Source of the DNA: Micavibrio_C sp965231165
GTDB lineage: Bacteria > Pseudomonadota > Alphaproteobacteria > Micavibrionales > Micavibrionaceae
Length of the DNA stretch: 64,000 nucleotides
Reading direction: 5' to 3'
NCBI GenBank assembly: GCA_965231165.1
Contig: OZ246421.1
Span: 372,001 to 436,000, forward strand
The notes under the pieces were generated by a model that did not search any database, was not told the DNA's origin, and worked only from the letters and a program-made list of their open reading frames with translations. Shown one piece after another: positions 1 through 9,561 of the stretch. A program made the position numbers and the translations under genes. Position 1 is the stretch's first letter; each line of letters opens with the position of its first letter.

Positions 1-54
1 GTACGCTACGTTCGCCACGATATCGCACGAAATCCGTGGCGTTCGTTGTGTCCG

Positions 55-130
55 TGGCGGTGTAATTTTTTACCACGAAGGCACAAAGAACACGAAGGAG
101 CGCAAAGTTTTTTATTTGTCATCCTGACGT
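55..130. repeat. Partial copy of intergenic repeat arms
   Basis: The stretch carries an ACCACGAAGGCACAAAGAA-like arm followed by GTCATCCTGAC. Both resemble arms of the composite repeat at 25862-26106. No closing arm is visible inside the window, so this copy is degenerate or cut by the window edge. Nothing coding is seen in the first 189 bases. Confidence 0.4.
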
Positions 131-189
131 AGGTCGCAATCTTTACCAGCATCGGCCTGCTGATTTCGCAGGTTTAGGAGACTTATGCA

Positions 190-1146
190 TCAATAGAATT
201 GCAGATTTTTATACTTAGACAGTATCTTAAATATGCAGCTTATGTTCTCGGTTAAAAATTTAAATGAGTCTTCCTCAATCAGATTAAGAAACAATGGACT
301 TAGTGGATTGGGCACTCTTTTTAGTTTCTTGCGATCAATTTGGTTTGTTTCAAGACTTGTAAAGGTTGACAATAGTTTTATGGTCTCAGGGGTAAAATTC
401 GTGTTTTGTTGAAGCCATAAATAATGAGATATTTTGGAAGATATATCTAACTTCTTTGTTTTGTGTTGGTATTTGTAAATACGTTCTAGATTTTTCCTAT
501 TTTCTTGTCTTAGTTTTGCTAGGGCAATAAATTCAAATCTATCTGAAACTATAGTGGCATCAACTGATTCACTGCTCATTTTTTCTAAATCGAAATAGTG
601 CAATTTTATGCTGAAGGAATCGATTTCTTCAGTAAAGAAAATCTTATTTCTTGATGAGAATGTGGTTTTGTTAAGGATAATAAATAGTTTCTTGTACTTT
701 TTTTGAGGATCAAATCTCTTCGCTGTAAAGTAGGTATTCGTCCCTCTGCTTATTTCTCTCTCTATCAAGCATGGTTCTGCCAAATAGTTATTAGTATCCT
801 GGTGGAAATCTTGAGAGGGGTGATCTTGTCCCCCATGAGATGATTTGTTCACTGTTTGGATAGGACTTTTTGGGAAGTCGGTGTCGTAGTAGCAGTCATG
901 CTTATGCCAAGGTGGGCCTAATTCGTCGAACCAAACTTTGCTGCCATTGCTATTTTCGTAATAAAATATGGAGGCTCCGCAATAATGACATTGTAGGTTG
1001 GGGATTGTGAAGCTGGAAAAAACAGTATTCTCTATCAAATAATTTGAATACGAAGTTTCTTTGTATGGAGCATGACTTCGACCGTAACCTTGCCCGCCCC
1101 AGCCACAATTACAGTTTTTAGGATGATTCCAAGCATTGCAGCCCAT
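190..1146 (-). CDS. Cys-rich hypothetical protein, AT-rich orphan
   Basis: I do not recognise this 318-residue protein. From the ATG at 1146 it begins with a Cys/Gly/His-rich stretch (MGCNAWNHPKNCNCGWGG). About 40 residues later comes a CHYCGASIFYY segment, then HKHDC. Together these could form one or two zinc-binding knuckles. The remainder is Lys/Phe/Ile-rich and probably helical. A TTG start at 1215 would overlap the end of rimO, but the ATG at 1146 is preceded by a GGGGG ribosome-binding-like run at good spacing and is preferred. The gene is visibly more AT-rich than rimO, which suggests later acquisition. It lies downstream of rimO on the same strand, but a functional link is doubtful. 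Confidence 0.6.
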   Translation of the reverse strand: MGCNAWNHPKNCNCGWGGQGYGRSHAPYKETSYSNYLIENTVFSSFTIPNLQCHYCGASIFYYENSNGSKVWFDELGPPWHKHDCYYDTDFPKSPIQTVNKSSHGGQDHPSQDFHQDTNNYLAEPCLIEREISRGTNTYFTAKRFDPQKKYKKLFIILNKTTFSSRNKIFFTEEIDSFSIKLHYFDLEKMSSESVDATIVSDRFEFIALAKLRQENRKNLERIYKYQHKTKKLDISSKISHYLWLQQNTNFTPETIKLLSTFTSLETNQIDRKKLKRVPNPLSPLFLNLIEEDSFKFLTENISCIFKILSKYKNLQFY

Positions 1147-1207
1147 AAGCAAAGCCCCCGATAATGGATAAAAATATATATAGAGTATATTGGGCTGCTG
1201 AGTATAT

Positions 1208-2563
<1,356 letters not shown>

Positions 2564-2626
2564 GTCAGGGTTTCCTTTGCGGCGGTTTTATACCCTGAAA
2601 ACCCTCAAAAAGCGAGCTTTTTCATA

Positions 2627-3292
2627 TTATGGCAATTTGGGTTTAGGGCAGGCCGAAACGGGCGTTACAGGCAGGGATTGGCTGACTTTCGCTTCATAAG
2701 GGGCCAGTGCCGCGCAATATTCCCCGATTTTGGCGTCGCGGAAGGCAATGTCCACGTCTTGCCGTTGCCTGGCATGGCTGAGAAAGTTTGTCAGGGTGCG
2801 GTGGCGGTTGAAATATTCCAGCACGATCTCGGCCTGCTGTTCCTGATTGAAGTCTTCAAAGCGTGGATGGTCTTTCAGATTGTAGCTATAAGACTGATCG
2901 CCGCTTTTATTGCTGAAACCACGAGCATGATATTGCCACAGATGGGCGAGTTCATGGACGAAATCCTCGGCATGGTCATCATCGGCTTTCATGTCATAGC
3001 GGTTTGGCCCCATCCTTTCGGATAGGTACATGTTGCTGTGATGAACGAAAGCAATGTTCTTCTTATCACTTAAATTATAAGTGGGGGAGCGATTGAAAAT
3101 GCGGACTTCTTCATAGGGAATGGTATCGCCAAAGATCGGCTTGGCCAGAGCGATTTCACCTTGGGTCATGGGACGGCAGGCAGGGTCAATGGCGCAGATG
3201 ACGGGGCCTGTATCAACGAAACGGTCGAGCGCGGGAATACCCAGCACGGTGCCGGATAGAAGTAGTGCTGTGAGTTTCGTACGCGCCATCAT
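2627..3292 (-). CDS. Putative secreted zincin-type metallopeptidase (copy 1)
   Basis: This 221-residue protein has a short hydrophobic N-terminus (about residues 7-22) that may act as a signal or anchor. It carries HELAH at 113-117, the HExxH zinc motif. An EQQAEI segment with E155 could supply the third ligand, as in gluzincin-like enzymes. It shares CxIDPxCR, TxGEIxxA and VxIFNR blocks with the next gene, so the two are tandem paralogues. From memory, the GEIxxAxxxFG and HExxHxxQ pattern resembles zincin domains annotated as Vgr-related in other proteobacteria; this was not checked. Substrate and localisation are unknown. A second ATG lies directly after the first, and no strong ribosome-binding site separates them. 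Confidence 0.65.
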   Translation of the reverse strand: MMARTKLTALLLSGTVLGIPALDRFVDTGPVICAIDPACRPMTQGEIALAKPIFGDTIPYEEVRIFNRSPTYNLSDKKNIAFVHHSNMYLSERMGPNRYDMKADDDHAEDFVHELAHLWQYHARGFSNKSGDQSYSYNLKDHPRFEDFNQEQQAEIVLEYFNRHRTLTNFLSHARQRQDVDIAFRDAKIGEYCAALAPYEAKVSQSLPVTPVSACPKPKLP

Positions 3293-3321
3293 GGCTAATA
3301 TTTAATCATATAAACATTAAC

Positions 3322-4044
3322 TTAATGCAAATCCGGTTTGCACAGTTCATCGGGCTTGATCGGAAAACGCTGCTGCAGTTTTTCTTCATAGGCCGCCATC
3401 TGCTCGCATTTCGTGCTAGACCAAGAGCCGCCTTTTTTGGCCAATCGGGACTTTTTTCCTGAGTTTGAAGTGTGTGTAGTCAATTCTTCAAACACGGTGC
3501 GCAGAATGAAATAATCCTCCATGATCTCGGCTTGTTGCTCCAGATTCATCATGGCGTAATCCACGGCCGTATTGATCCTGTAGTCATAGGCATCATCATA
3601 TTTGAATTCATAGGTCAGATAGGTCAAGAGCGCCTGCAAGGGGACGTTTGTGCCGCCTGTATGCTGGGCCACATGCGTTATTTCATGAATGAAATTTTTC
3701 TGACGAAGAAGGCCGTTCTCTGCAAAATTTTCTGAGCGATCTTCCTCATCGGCAAAATAGATATTGCCGTTCGGGGTCATGCCCGTCTTGTTGTGGCCGA
3801 ACAGGCCAGCGAGGGCGCGGTTAAAAATCTTGACCGTCTGGTAATCGACGGTAGCGCCAAAATATTTCCGGGCCATACCGATTTCGCCTGTCGTGAGCTG
3901 ACGACAGGAGGGATCTATCTTGCAAAGCAGGTTGTCGCCTTTTTCGCGGTCGAACAGCGCGTAGCCCGTGCCTTCAAGATAAGCAGCGGCGGCAAATGCA
4001 CAAGTAAGGAGGGCGGCTGTGACCAGAGCCTTCTTTTTCTTCAT
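3322..4044 (-). CDS. Putative secreted zincin-type metallopeptidase (copy 2)
   Basis: The 240-residue product opens with Lys residues and an Ala/Leu-rich hydrophobic segment (about 5-22), compatible with a signal peptide or N-terminal anchor. The zinc motif is HEITH at 120-124. LEQQAEIMEDYF places E173 as a likely third ligand. Blocks around C41, C47 and IFNR match copy 1 (2627-3292), with moderate divergence overall, so the duplication looks old. The copies lie 29 bases apart on the same strand, with this gene upstream. A GGGAACGGG stretch precedes the ATG. The catalytic residues are present, but the substrate cannot be inferred from the sequence. No obvious immunity or chaperone gene was recognised beside it. 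Confidence 0.65.
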   Translation of the reverse strand: MKKKKALVTAALLTCAFAAAAYLEGTGYALFDREKGDNLLCKIDPSCRQLTTGEIGMARKYFGATVDYQTVKIFNRALAGLFGHNKTGMTPNGNIYFADEEDRSENFAENGLLRQKNFIHEITHVAQHTGGTNVPLQALLTYLTYEFKYDDAYDYRINTAVDYAMMNLEQQAEIMEDYFILRTVFEELTTHTSNSGKKSRLAKKGGSWSSTKCEQMAAYEEKLQQRFPIKPDELCKPDLH

Positions 4045-4114
4045 AACCCGTTCCCGAAATTCTTAATTATTATGGGGAAGCTATATCGGGACAGGGGCGG
4101 GGGTCAAATAATAA

Positions 4115-4369
4115 TCAGGGGGTATCGGTGTCGCCGGATTTACAGCCGCCGCGTTCCTCGCACAGGGCTTTGCGGGTCTTCATTTCCGTGGTCAGCTTGC
4201 AAAGCATGTTGCTGGCCGTATGTGTGCAGAAAAACGGCATCAGGCCGTGGATGACAGCCACCACGGCAATGGCGACCAACGTGCCGCCGACCCTGAGCGT
4301 AAAGCCCAGATGTTCGAAATAGCCCTCGTTGGCATCGTGCAGATGCTTGGTCAGAAAGGAATCTGTCAT
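4115..4369 (-). CDS. DUF6356-like small membrane protein
   Basis: This protein of about 84 residues reads MTDSFLTKHLHDANEGYFEHLGF, followed by one or two hydrophobic segments (TLVAIAVVAVIHGLMPFF) and a charged C-terminus. The pattern of HL near the start, YxEH, a hydrophobic stretch ending in HxLMPxxF and then THTAS matches what I remember of DUF6356, a family of small alphaproteobacterial inner-membrane proteins of unknown function. An in-frame ATG six codons upstream (4387) is possible. The internal ATG is preferred because family members begin just before the F-x-x-H stretch. No clear ribosome-binding site decides it. The gene lies on the same strand as the two zincin genes. Confidence 0.6.
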   Translation of the reverse strand: MTDSFLTKHLHDANEGYFEHLGFTLRVGGTLVAIAVVAVIHGLMPFFCTHTASNMLCKLTTEMKTRKALCEERGGCKSGDTDTP

Positions 4370-4405
4370 ACGGTGAATATAGCCCATTTTCCGGCACGAT
4401 AAAAA

Positions 4406-5362
4406 TCACAAATATGTGATGCGGGGCAGCATGGGCGGTGTCGGAAGCTTCTTTACCTGATCATACAGAGTGGCCTCTTTGACCTTTTGCCCCTCAATGA
4501 CAGCGGCCAGGGAATGACGGCTGTATATCTGAAGCGTGTGGTTCAGGCGATGCTCAAGATTTTCAAGGCCGGGCTTAAGATTGTCAACAAAGCGTATGAC
4601 GTCTTCCCCGTATCCTGTGATCCTTGCCGCATTAGCGATAGCCCATGATGTGGGACGTGCAATCAGTGACGATGTCTGGGGAATGTCCGCTTGCAGGACG
4701 GGTGCATGACCATCCTCGGTGATGGCGCCCCAGATGCTGACATAAAGAAGGGCGCCATGGGCAAGCACGGGATTATTATCCAGACCCCGCGTGTATATAG
4801 CGCCATTCTTCTGGACAAGATCGTAATTGGCCTCTGTTCCCGTCAGTGCCTCAGCTTGTTCCGGTGTGTAGAAACCAACAGTGATATAAGATTCCGTATC
4901 GGCGTCGGGGAATGCCGTCGCGGGGACGGTGCCTTTGGCACCCGCGAAGGCGCTATGTGCCACGCAGGTTTCTGGCAGGGTTACTTGCGCCAGATAAAAT
5001 TCGCCGCCTATGCCAGCCTTCTGAAATTTATTGAGAAGGACTTCGGGGGAGCAATTGGAACCGATCCCCAGAATGGCGATGCGATCGTTTAATGATTTGG
5101 CTTCGCTGCCGGGCAACTGAATATTGTAAGTAGGGAGGGCAATGTTTGTACCCTGCAACTGACGTGAAAACGGTGAAGTATCGATCAGGGTGCGGCGCGT
5201 ATCATCATTGATAATCACTTCGCGGCTGTCGATGCGGATCAGGGCGGCATCCCGGAACATATCCGGGGTCGTGTTCGGATAGGCACAGGCGCTGTCGTAA
5301 GCTTGCTTAAGGTCGTCTTCAGTCATGGAAAGATTGTATAGGGGAGACCTTTTTAATTCCAT
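4406..5362 (-). CDS. Hypothetical protein, possible gamma-glutamylcyclotransferase fold
   Basis: A 318-residue soluble protein without signal peptide or membrane segment. The central ILGIGSNCSPEVLLNKF (about 97-113) resembles the N-terminal YGSN glycine loop of gamma-glutamylcyclotransferase-like proteins. It is followed by a segment with VTLPETCVAHSAFAGAKG and PATAFPD, which suits the same fold. The N-terminal 90 residues and the helical C-terminus have no recognised counterpart. Function is unassigned. Two starts are possible, ATG at 5362 and ATG at 5326 (MTEDDLKQ), and neither has a strong ribosome-binding site. It lies on the same strand between mmsA and the DUF6356-like gene. Confidence 0.6.
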   Translation of the reverse strand: MELKRSPLYNLSMTEDDLKQAYDSACAYPNTTPDMFRDAALIRIDSREVIINDDTRRTLIDTSPFSRQLQGTNIALPTYNIQLPGSEAKSLNDRIAILGIGSNCSPEVLLNKFQKAGIGGEFYLAQVTLPETCVAHSAFAGAKGTVPATAFPDADTESYITVGFYTPEQAEALTGTEANYDLVQKNGAIYTRGLDNNPVLAHGALLYVSIWGAITEDGHAPVLQADIPQTSSLIARPTSWAIANAARITGYGEDVIRFVDNLKPGLENLEHRLNHTLQIYSRHSLAAVIEGQKVKEATLYDQVKKLPTPPMLPRITYL

Positions 5363-5393
5363 AAAATAGTGAAGCTATAGCAAAATCAGCATA

Positions 5394-6899
5394 TTACTTC
5401 ATCGTCGGCATGACGAATTCAGCGCCTTCACGAATGCCGGTGGGCCAGCGCGATGTTACGGTTTTCAGGTGGGTGTAGAAATTGACGCCTTCCGGGCCAT
5501 GAACGCCATGTGCGCCGAAAGCTGAATTTTTCCAGCCGCCGAAAGTATGGAATGCGATGGGCACTGGGATCGGCACATTCACGCCGACCATGCCGACTTT
5601 GATCTGGTTGACAAAGGTGCGGGCGGCATCGCCGTCGCGGGTGAAGATGGCGGTGCCGTTGCCGAATTCATGATCATTGATCAGCTTGGCGGCCTGATCG
5701 AAATTCTCGGTGCGCACGACCGAGAGGACAGGGCCAAAAATTTCTTCTTTATAAATGCGCATGTCCGGCTTTACATGATCGAACAGGCAGCCGCCCATAT
5801 AGAAACCGTTCTCGTAACCCTGATGCTTGATTTTCAGGGCGCGGCCATCGACGATCAGTTGCGCGCCTTCGCTGATACCGAGATCGACGTAGGACAATAC
5901 TTTCTTCAGGTGGTCGCGTGTAACCAGCGGCCCCATCTCCGACTGCGGATCGGTGCCGGGGCCGATTTTTAGCGCTTCGACGCGGGGTTTCAGTTTCTTC
6001 ATCAGCTTGTCACCGACATCGCCAACGGCAACAGCCACGGAGATCGCCATGCAGCGTTCACCAGCGGAACCGTAAGCCGCGCCCATCAGCGCATCGACGG
6101 CCTGATCAAGGTCGGCATCGGGCATGATGACCATGTGGTTCTTGGCACCCGCCAAAGCCTGTACGCGTTTACCATGCGCGGCGGCGGTGCTGTAGATATA
6201 TTGCGCGATCGGGGTGGAGCCGACGAAGCTGACGGCCTGCACACGCGGATCGGTGAGCAGCACGTCAACGGCTTCCTTGTCGCCATGAACGACGTTCAGT
6301 ACGCCATCGGGCAATCCGGCCTTTTTAAACAGCTCGGCAATCAGCAGGGCTGCCGACGGATCGCGTTCCGAGGGTTTCCAGACAAAGCTATTGCCGCAGG
6401 CAATCGCTACCGGGAACATCCACATACCGACCATGACGGGGAAGTTGAACGGGGTGATGCCCGCGCAGACGCCCAGAGACTGGCGGATGGAATAGGTATC
6501 GATGCCGCTGCCGACATTTTCAGAGAATTCGCCTTTGAGTAAATGCGGGATGCCGCAGGCAAATTCAACCACCTCGATGCCGCGTGTGACTTCGCCCTTG
6601 GCGTCGGAGAGGACTTTGCCGTGTTCGGCGGTGATGATTTCGGCCAGACGGTCGGCGTTTTCATCGAGCAGATGTTTGAAATTGAACAGGATGCGGGCGC
6701 GTTTTAAGGCCGGGGTGGCGGCCCATGCCGGATAGGCGGCTTCGGCAGAGGCGATGGCTTCGCGCACTTCATCGGCGCTCGCCAGCGATACATGGGCGGC
6801 GACTTCGCCGGTGGCCGGGTTGTAAACATCGCCGGAGCGGGATTTTCCCTTGCGCAGGGCGCCACTGATGAAATGTTCTATTTGTCTGGATGCGGGCAT
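5394..6899 (-). CDS. mmsA: Methylmalonate-semialdehyde dehydrogenase (CoA-acylating)
   Basis: MmsA converts methylmalonate semialdehyde, from valine or thymine, to propionyl-CoA with NAD and CoA. The 501-residue product has the aldehyde dehydrogenase fold. The substrate loop Asn is N152 in TPFNFP and the catalytic cysteine is C283 in GSAGERCMAIS. The general-base glutamate of ordinary aldehyde dehydrogenases is absent: the equivalent stretch reads LAGAKNH (about 249-255), as expected for the CoA-acylating MmsA branch. An AAGGA site lies eight bases before the ATG. Propionyl-CoA from this enzyme would feed the prpB/prpC/prpD genes at 37-42 kb. Malonate-semialdehyde (inositol) use is a family alternative, but no inositol genes are nearby. 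Confidence 0.92.
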   Translation of the reverse strand: MPASRQIEHFISGALRKGKSRSGDVYNPATGEVAAHVSLASADEVREAIASAEAAYPAWAATPALKRARILFNFKHLLDENADRLAEIITAEHGKVLSDAKGEVTRGIEVVEFACGIPHLLKGEFSENVGSGIDTYSIRQSLGVCAGITPFNFPVMVGMWMFPVAIACGNSFVWKPSERDPSAALLIAELFKKAGLPDGVLNVVHGDKEAVDVLLTDPRVQAVSFVGSTPIAQYIYSTAAAHGKRVQALAGAKNHMVIMPDADLDQAVDALMGAAYGSAGERCMAISVAVAVGDVGDKLMKKLKPRVEALKIGPGTDPQSEMGPLVTRDHLKKVLSYVDLGISEGAQLIVDGRALKIKHQGYENGFYMGGCLFDHVKPDMRIYKEEIFGPVLSVVRTENFDQAAKLINDHEFGNGTAIFTRDGDAARTFVNQIKVGMVGVNVPIPVPIAFHTFGGWKNSAFGAHGVHGPEGVNFYTHLKTVTSRWPTGIREGAEFVMPTMK

Positions 6900-7031
6900 C
6901 GGGTTATCCTTGCATAAATAAAGACCTTCACTGTTCTAGCACTTCCTTAAAAAATAATTAACCACTTTCCTGTATCGTAGTAATCGTAAAAGAAGAGCTC
7001 TTTTTAAGCGCTCCGGGGGAATACAAGGACC

Positions 7032-7415
7032 ATGACAAACCCGTTTTTTGACGTTCAGCCAGAAACACTGCCGGATGGATCGTTTTCTCCGGTATGGCCC
7101 GGTTCCGCCGCCGCAAAAATGAAAATCGATGTGGCCGTGAGCGCCGAGGGCAAAGTCCTGGTGCTGCATGAAAAGGCCTTCCCCGACTATCTTGAATGGA
7201 TTGAATTTGACGCCGCAACCGGCGAGATGACCTTTATCACCGCAGAGGGGAAATTGCAGGATTTGGGCATGACTATCCATCCGCCGATGAACAAGCATGT
7301 TGCACGTGCGCACGAAGTTTGCACGATCTGCGTACGCAATGGTGAAATTCGCGATATGGGGTTATTGCCGCTGACAGTGCGGAATAAGGACGAGGGGGAT
7401 TATCATGGATCGTAA
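7032..7415 (+). CDS. Hypothetical protein, first of an overlapping pair
   Basis: A 127-residue soluble protein I do not recognise. The middle (KIDVAVSAEGKVLVLHEKAF) and the following WIEFDAATGEMTFITAEGK look like beta-hairpins. The C-terminal half contains HEVCTICVRNGEIRDMG with two cysteines spaced CTIC. No signal peptide or membrane segment is seen. A CAAGGACC site precedes the ATG. It overlaps the next gene by 11 bases, so the two are probably translationally coupled and may form a functional pair. It is divergent from mmsA, and the 132-base gap between them must hold both promoters. Confidence 0.6.
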   Translation: MTNPFFDVQPETLPDGSFSPVWPGSAAAKMKIDVAVSAEGKVLVLHEKAFPDYLEWIEFDAATGEMTFITAEGKLQDLGMTIHPPMNKHVARAHEVCTICVRNGEIRDMGLLPLTVRNKDEGDYHGS

Positions 7416-8154
7416 AGAAGCGTGGAAACTTCCCGATGGCAGCCAGCTTTCATATATGGCCTTGCAAGAGATGGGGCTGACGTCCGGCGATGTGGGCGAA
7501 ATTATGCGCCAGATGTACCGCGATCCCGATCCTGAGGCGATGCGTAATATGGCCCTGAAAGGGGGTGCGCTTCTCGGTGGGCGCGCTGAAGACAGCAATG
7601 ACGCTGACTTCCAGCAAAAGATGCGGGAAAATGACGAGCGGCTAAACGAGGAGCACCGTCAAGAGCAGCAACGCATGGCGGAACAACACCGCCTGCAGGA
7701 ACAGCAAGATCAAAAATCATGGCAGGAAAAACAGGACGCTGATGCCGCCTATGCCGCTAAACACCGTCCGGCGGAAGATGCCGCGAATGCCAGCATTATG
7801 GGGTTACCGTTTGGACTGGCCGGTTTTGGGCTGGGGCTGGGTTTGACCGGCACGGCACTGGGGGCGGCGGGGCAGGCGATGTCTGGTTCTGTGTCCTCGC
7901 TGAACAGTCCGATGATGGTGGCCAGTAATAATGGCGGCGGTTTGCTGGCGATGGCGCGCGGGGCATTTGATATGACAGGGCCGGGTGCCGACAAGGACAT
8001 CCAGCTCACCGGGCCGAACCGCACCAATGTTTTCACGCCAGGCGCACCGACGCCGGATGTCGCCCTGAGTACGCCGCCGTTTAACCCGAACTCACCGTTG
8101 CAGAAGCCCGGCATGGGTATGCCGGGGCTGACGCCGCCGGGTGGTATGGGTTGA
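7405..8154 (+). CDS. Hypothetical protein with Q/E-rich coiled coil and Gly-rich segment
   Basis: A 249-residue protein of unknown function with three visible parts. Residues 1-65 are a compact N-terminal region with MGLTSGDVGEIMRQM. Residues about 68-130 are strongly hydrophilic and Glu/Gln/Arg-rich with a heptad look, likely a long coiled coil. Residues about 132-165 form a Gly/Ala/Leu-rich stretch (LPFGLAGFGLGLGLTGTALG) that resembles a glycine-zipper membrane insertion segment. The tail is Pro/Gly-rich and probably disordered. A GAGGGGG ribosome-binding run lies inside the upstream gene, just before the ATG. The layout recalls secreted, membrane-active or phage structural proteins, but that is only an impression. 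Confidence 0.6.
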   Translation: MDRKEAWKLPDGSQLSYMALQEMGLTSGDVGEIMRQMYRDPDPEAMRNMALKGGALLGGRAEDSNDADFQQKMRENDERLNEEHRQEQQRMAEQHRLQEQQDQKSWQEKQDADAAYAAKHRPAEDAANASIMGLPFGLAGFGLGLGLTGTALGAAGQAMSGSVSSLNSPMMVASNNGGGLLAMARGAFDMTGPGADKDIQLTGPNRTNVFTPGAPTPDVALSTPPFNPNSPLQKPGMGMPGLTPPGGMG

Positions 8155-8183
8155 CCTCATAAATTATGCACTGCAGCAATCCG

Positions 8184-8219
8184 GGCGGCTATTTCTTGTA
8201 AAGCCGCCTGATTTTGTTC
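8184..8219 (+). terminator. Rho-independent terminator after the hypothetical pair
   Basis: GGCGGCT (8184-8190) pairs with AGCCGCC (8202-8208) around an 11-base loop, followed by a T-rich tail. It lies 30 bases after the stop of the 7405-8154 gene and before the 8284 start. Confidence 0.55.
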
Positions 8220-8283
8220 TATGTTATGTCTTTAATTTTAGGCGGGTAGTCGTCTTTCCTCACAACTTACAAAAATCAAAATC

Positions 8284-9549
8284 ATGAAAAAGAATCGTTC
8301 CGGCAGTCATTCTCATATCGTTCTGACCTCTCACCCGCGTAAGGACAGCGATGTGCCCAAGGTGAAATGGGGTGCGGCGACTGCCGAAGAACGCGGCCCG
8401 CTGATCGCCAGCATGGCGGATCATGAATCATCCAACGTTATCGGTGCCTATGCCGGGGCTTATTCAGTCTATCGCGCGATGGCGGTGGCTATCGGTGTGC
8501 TGGACCCGCTGCATGTTCCCGATCTTCATAATACTTCACCGGCCCAGAAAATCGGTCCGCACCCGCAATGGGCGGACCCTGACCGCATTGTCAGCCTTGA
8601 TCCGTGGGGGCATGTCGCGGGCGATGTATTCGCCGCCTACCGCGAAAAAGGCATGGATGTGCGCCCGACGATTGCCGTGACCAAGGCGCATATCAACATC
8701 CCGGAAATCCATGACGCCATGCGCGCCGGACGCCTGAAGCCCGATGGAAAAATCCTGAAAGAAAACGGCGATGTGCGCGTGACCAAAGCCGCGATTGATC
8801 CGGTTTGGTATCTGCCGGGTATCGCCAAGCGCATGAACGTCGATGAAAACGAACTGCGTCGTTCGCTGTTTGAAAATTCCGGCGGCATGTTCCCGGAACT
8901 GGTGACGCGCCCGGACTTAAAAACATTCCTGCCGCCGATTGGCGGGCACACGCTTTACTTCATGGGGGATGTTGAAACCATCCATGATCCGAAGGTGCCG
9001 TTGGCCTGCCGTCTGCATGATGAATGCAATGGTTCCGATGTGTTCGGTTCCGATATCTGCACCTGCCGTCCATATCTGTGCCACGGTATCGAGATTTGTA
9101 TCGAGATGGCGCAAAAGGGCGGTAATGGCCTGATTATTTATAACCGCAAGGAAGGCCGCGCCTTGGGCGAAGTCACCAAGTTCCTTGTCTATAACGCCCG
9201 CAAGCGTCAGGAAGGTGGCGATTCTGCCGCCAAGTATTTCGAACGCACCGAATGCGTCGCCGGGGTGCAGGACATGCGCTTCCAGGAACTGATGCCTGAT
9301 ATTTTTCACTGGCTGGGCATTACCAAGATCGACCGTTTTGCCTCCATGAGCAACATGAAGCACGACGCGCTGGCCAAGCATGGTATTAAAGTCATCGAAC
9401 GTGTGCCGATTCCGCCGGAATTGATTCCGGAGGATGCTTCCGTGGAAATGGAAGCGAAGAAAGCCGCCGGTTACTTTGTGCCTGATCAGGACCAGGTGAT
9501 GGATGAAAAGGGCCTTGAAACCGTCAAGGGCCGTACGCTCGAAGAATAA
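8284..9549 (+). CDS. GTP cyclohydrolase II homologue, URC1 (uracil catabolism) type
   Basis: The C-terminal half (about 220-385) is a GTP cyclohydrolase II domain. The zinc ligands C248, C259 and C261 sit in CRLHDECNGSDVFGSDICTC with RibA spacing. A KEGRALGEVTK segment corresponds to the QEGRGIG loop. About 200 extra N-terminal residues are present, and there is no RibB domain. That architecture, with uracil phosphoribosyltransferase starting 12 bases downstream, matches URC1 of the URC pyrimidine-catabolism route described in yeasts and found in bacterial clusters with UPRT. No other riboflavin gene is nearby. The other bacterial URC gene (URC4-type) was not found here. The exact reaction is inferred; a riboflavin role remains the alternative. 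Confidence 0.82.
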   Translation: MKKNRSGSHSHIVLTSHPRKDSDVPKVKWGAATAEERGPLIASMADHESSNVIGAYAGAYSVYRAMAVAIGVLDPLHVPDLHNTSPAQKIGPHPQWADPDRIVSLDPWGHVAGDVFAAYREKGMDVRPTIAVTKAHINIPEIHDAMRAGRLKPDGKILKENGDVRVTKAAIDPVWYLPGIAKRMNVDENELRRSLFENSGGMFPELVTRPDLKTFLPPIGGHTLYFMGDVETIHDPKVPLACRLHDECNGSDVFGSDICTCRPYLCHGIEICIEMAQKGGNGLIIYNRKEGRALGEVTKFLVYNARKRQEGGDSAAKYFERTECVAGVQDMRFQELMPDIFHWLGITKIDRFASMSNMKHDALAKHGIKVIERVPIPPELIPEDASVEMEAKKAAGYFVPDQDQVMDEKGLETVKGRTLEE

Positions 9550-9561
9550 AAGGAAAGCATA

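Noticed and set aside
8155..8283. FMN riboswitch ahead of the GTP cyclohydrolase homologue
   Set aside because: The 129-base gap contains only a terminator hairpin and AT-rich sequence. No conserved FMN-element blocks were seen, which also fits a non-riboflavin role.
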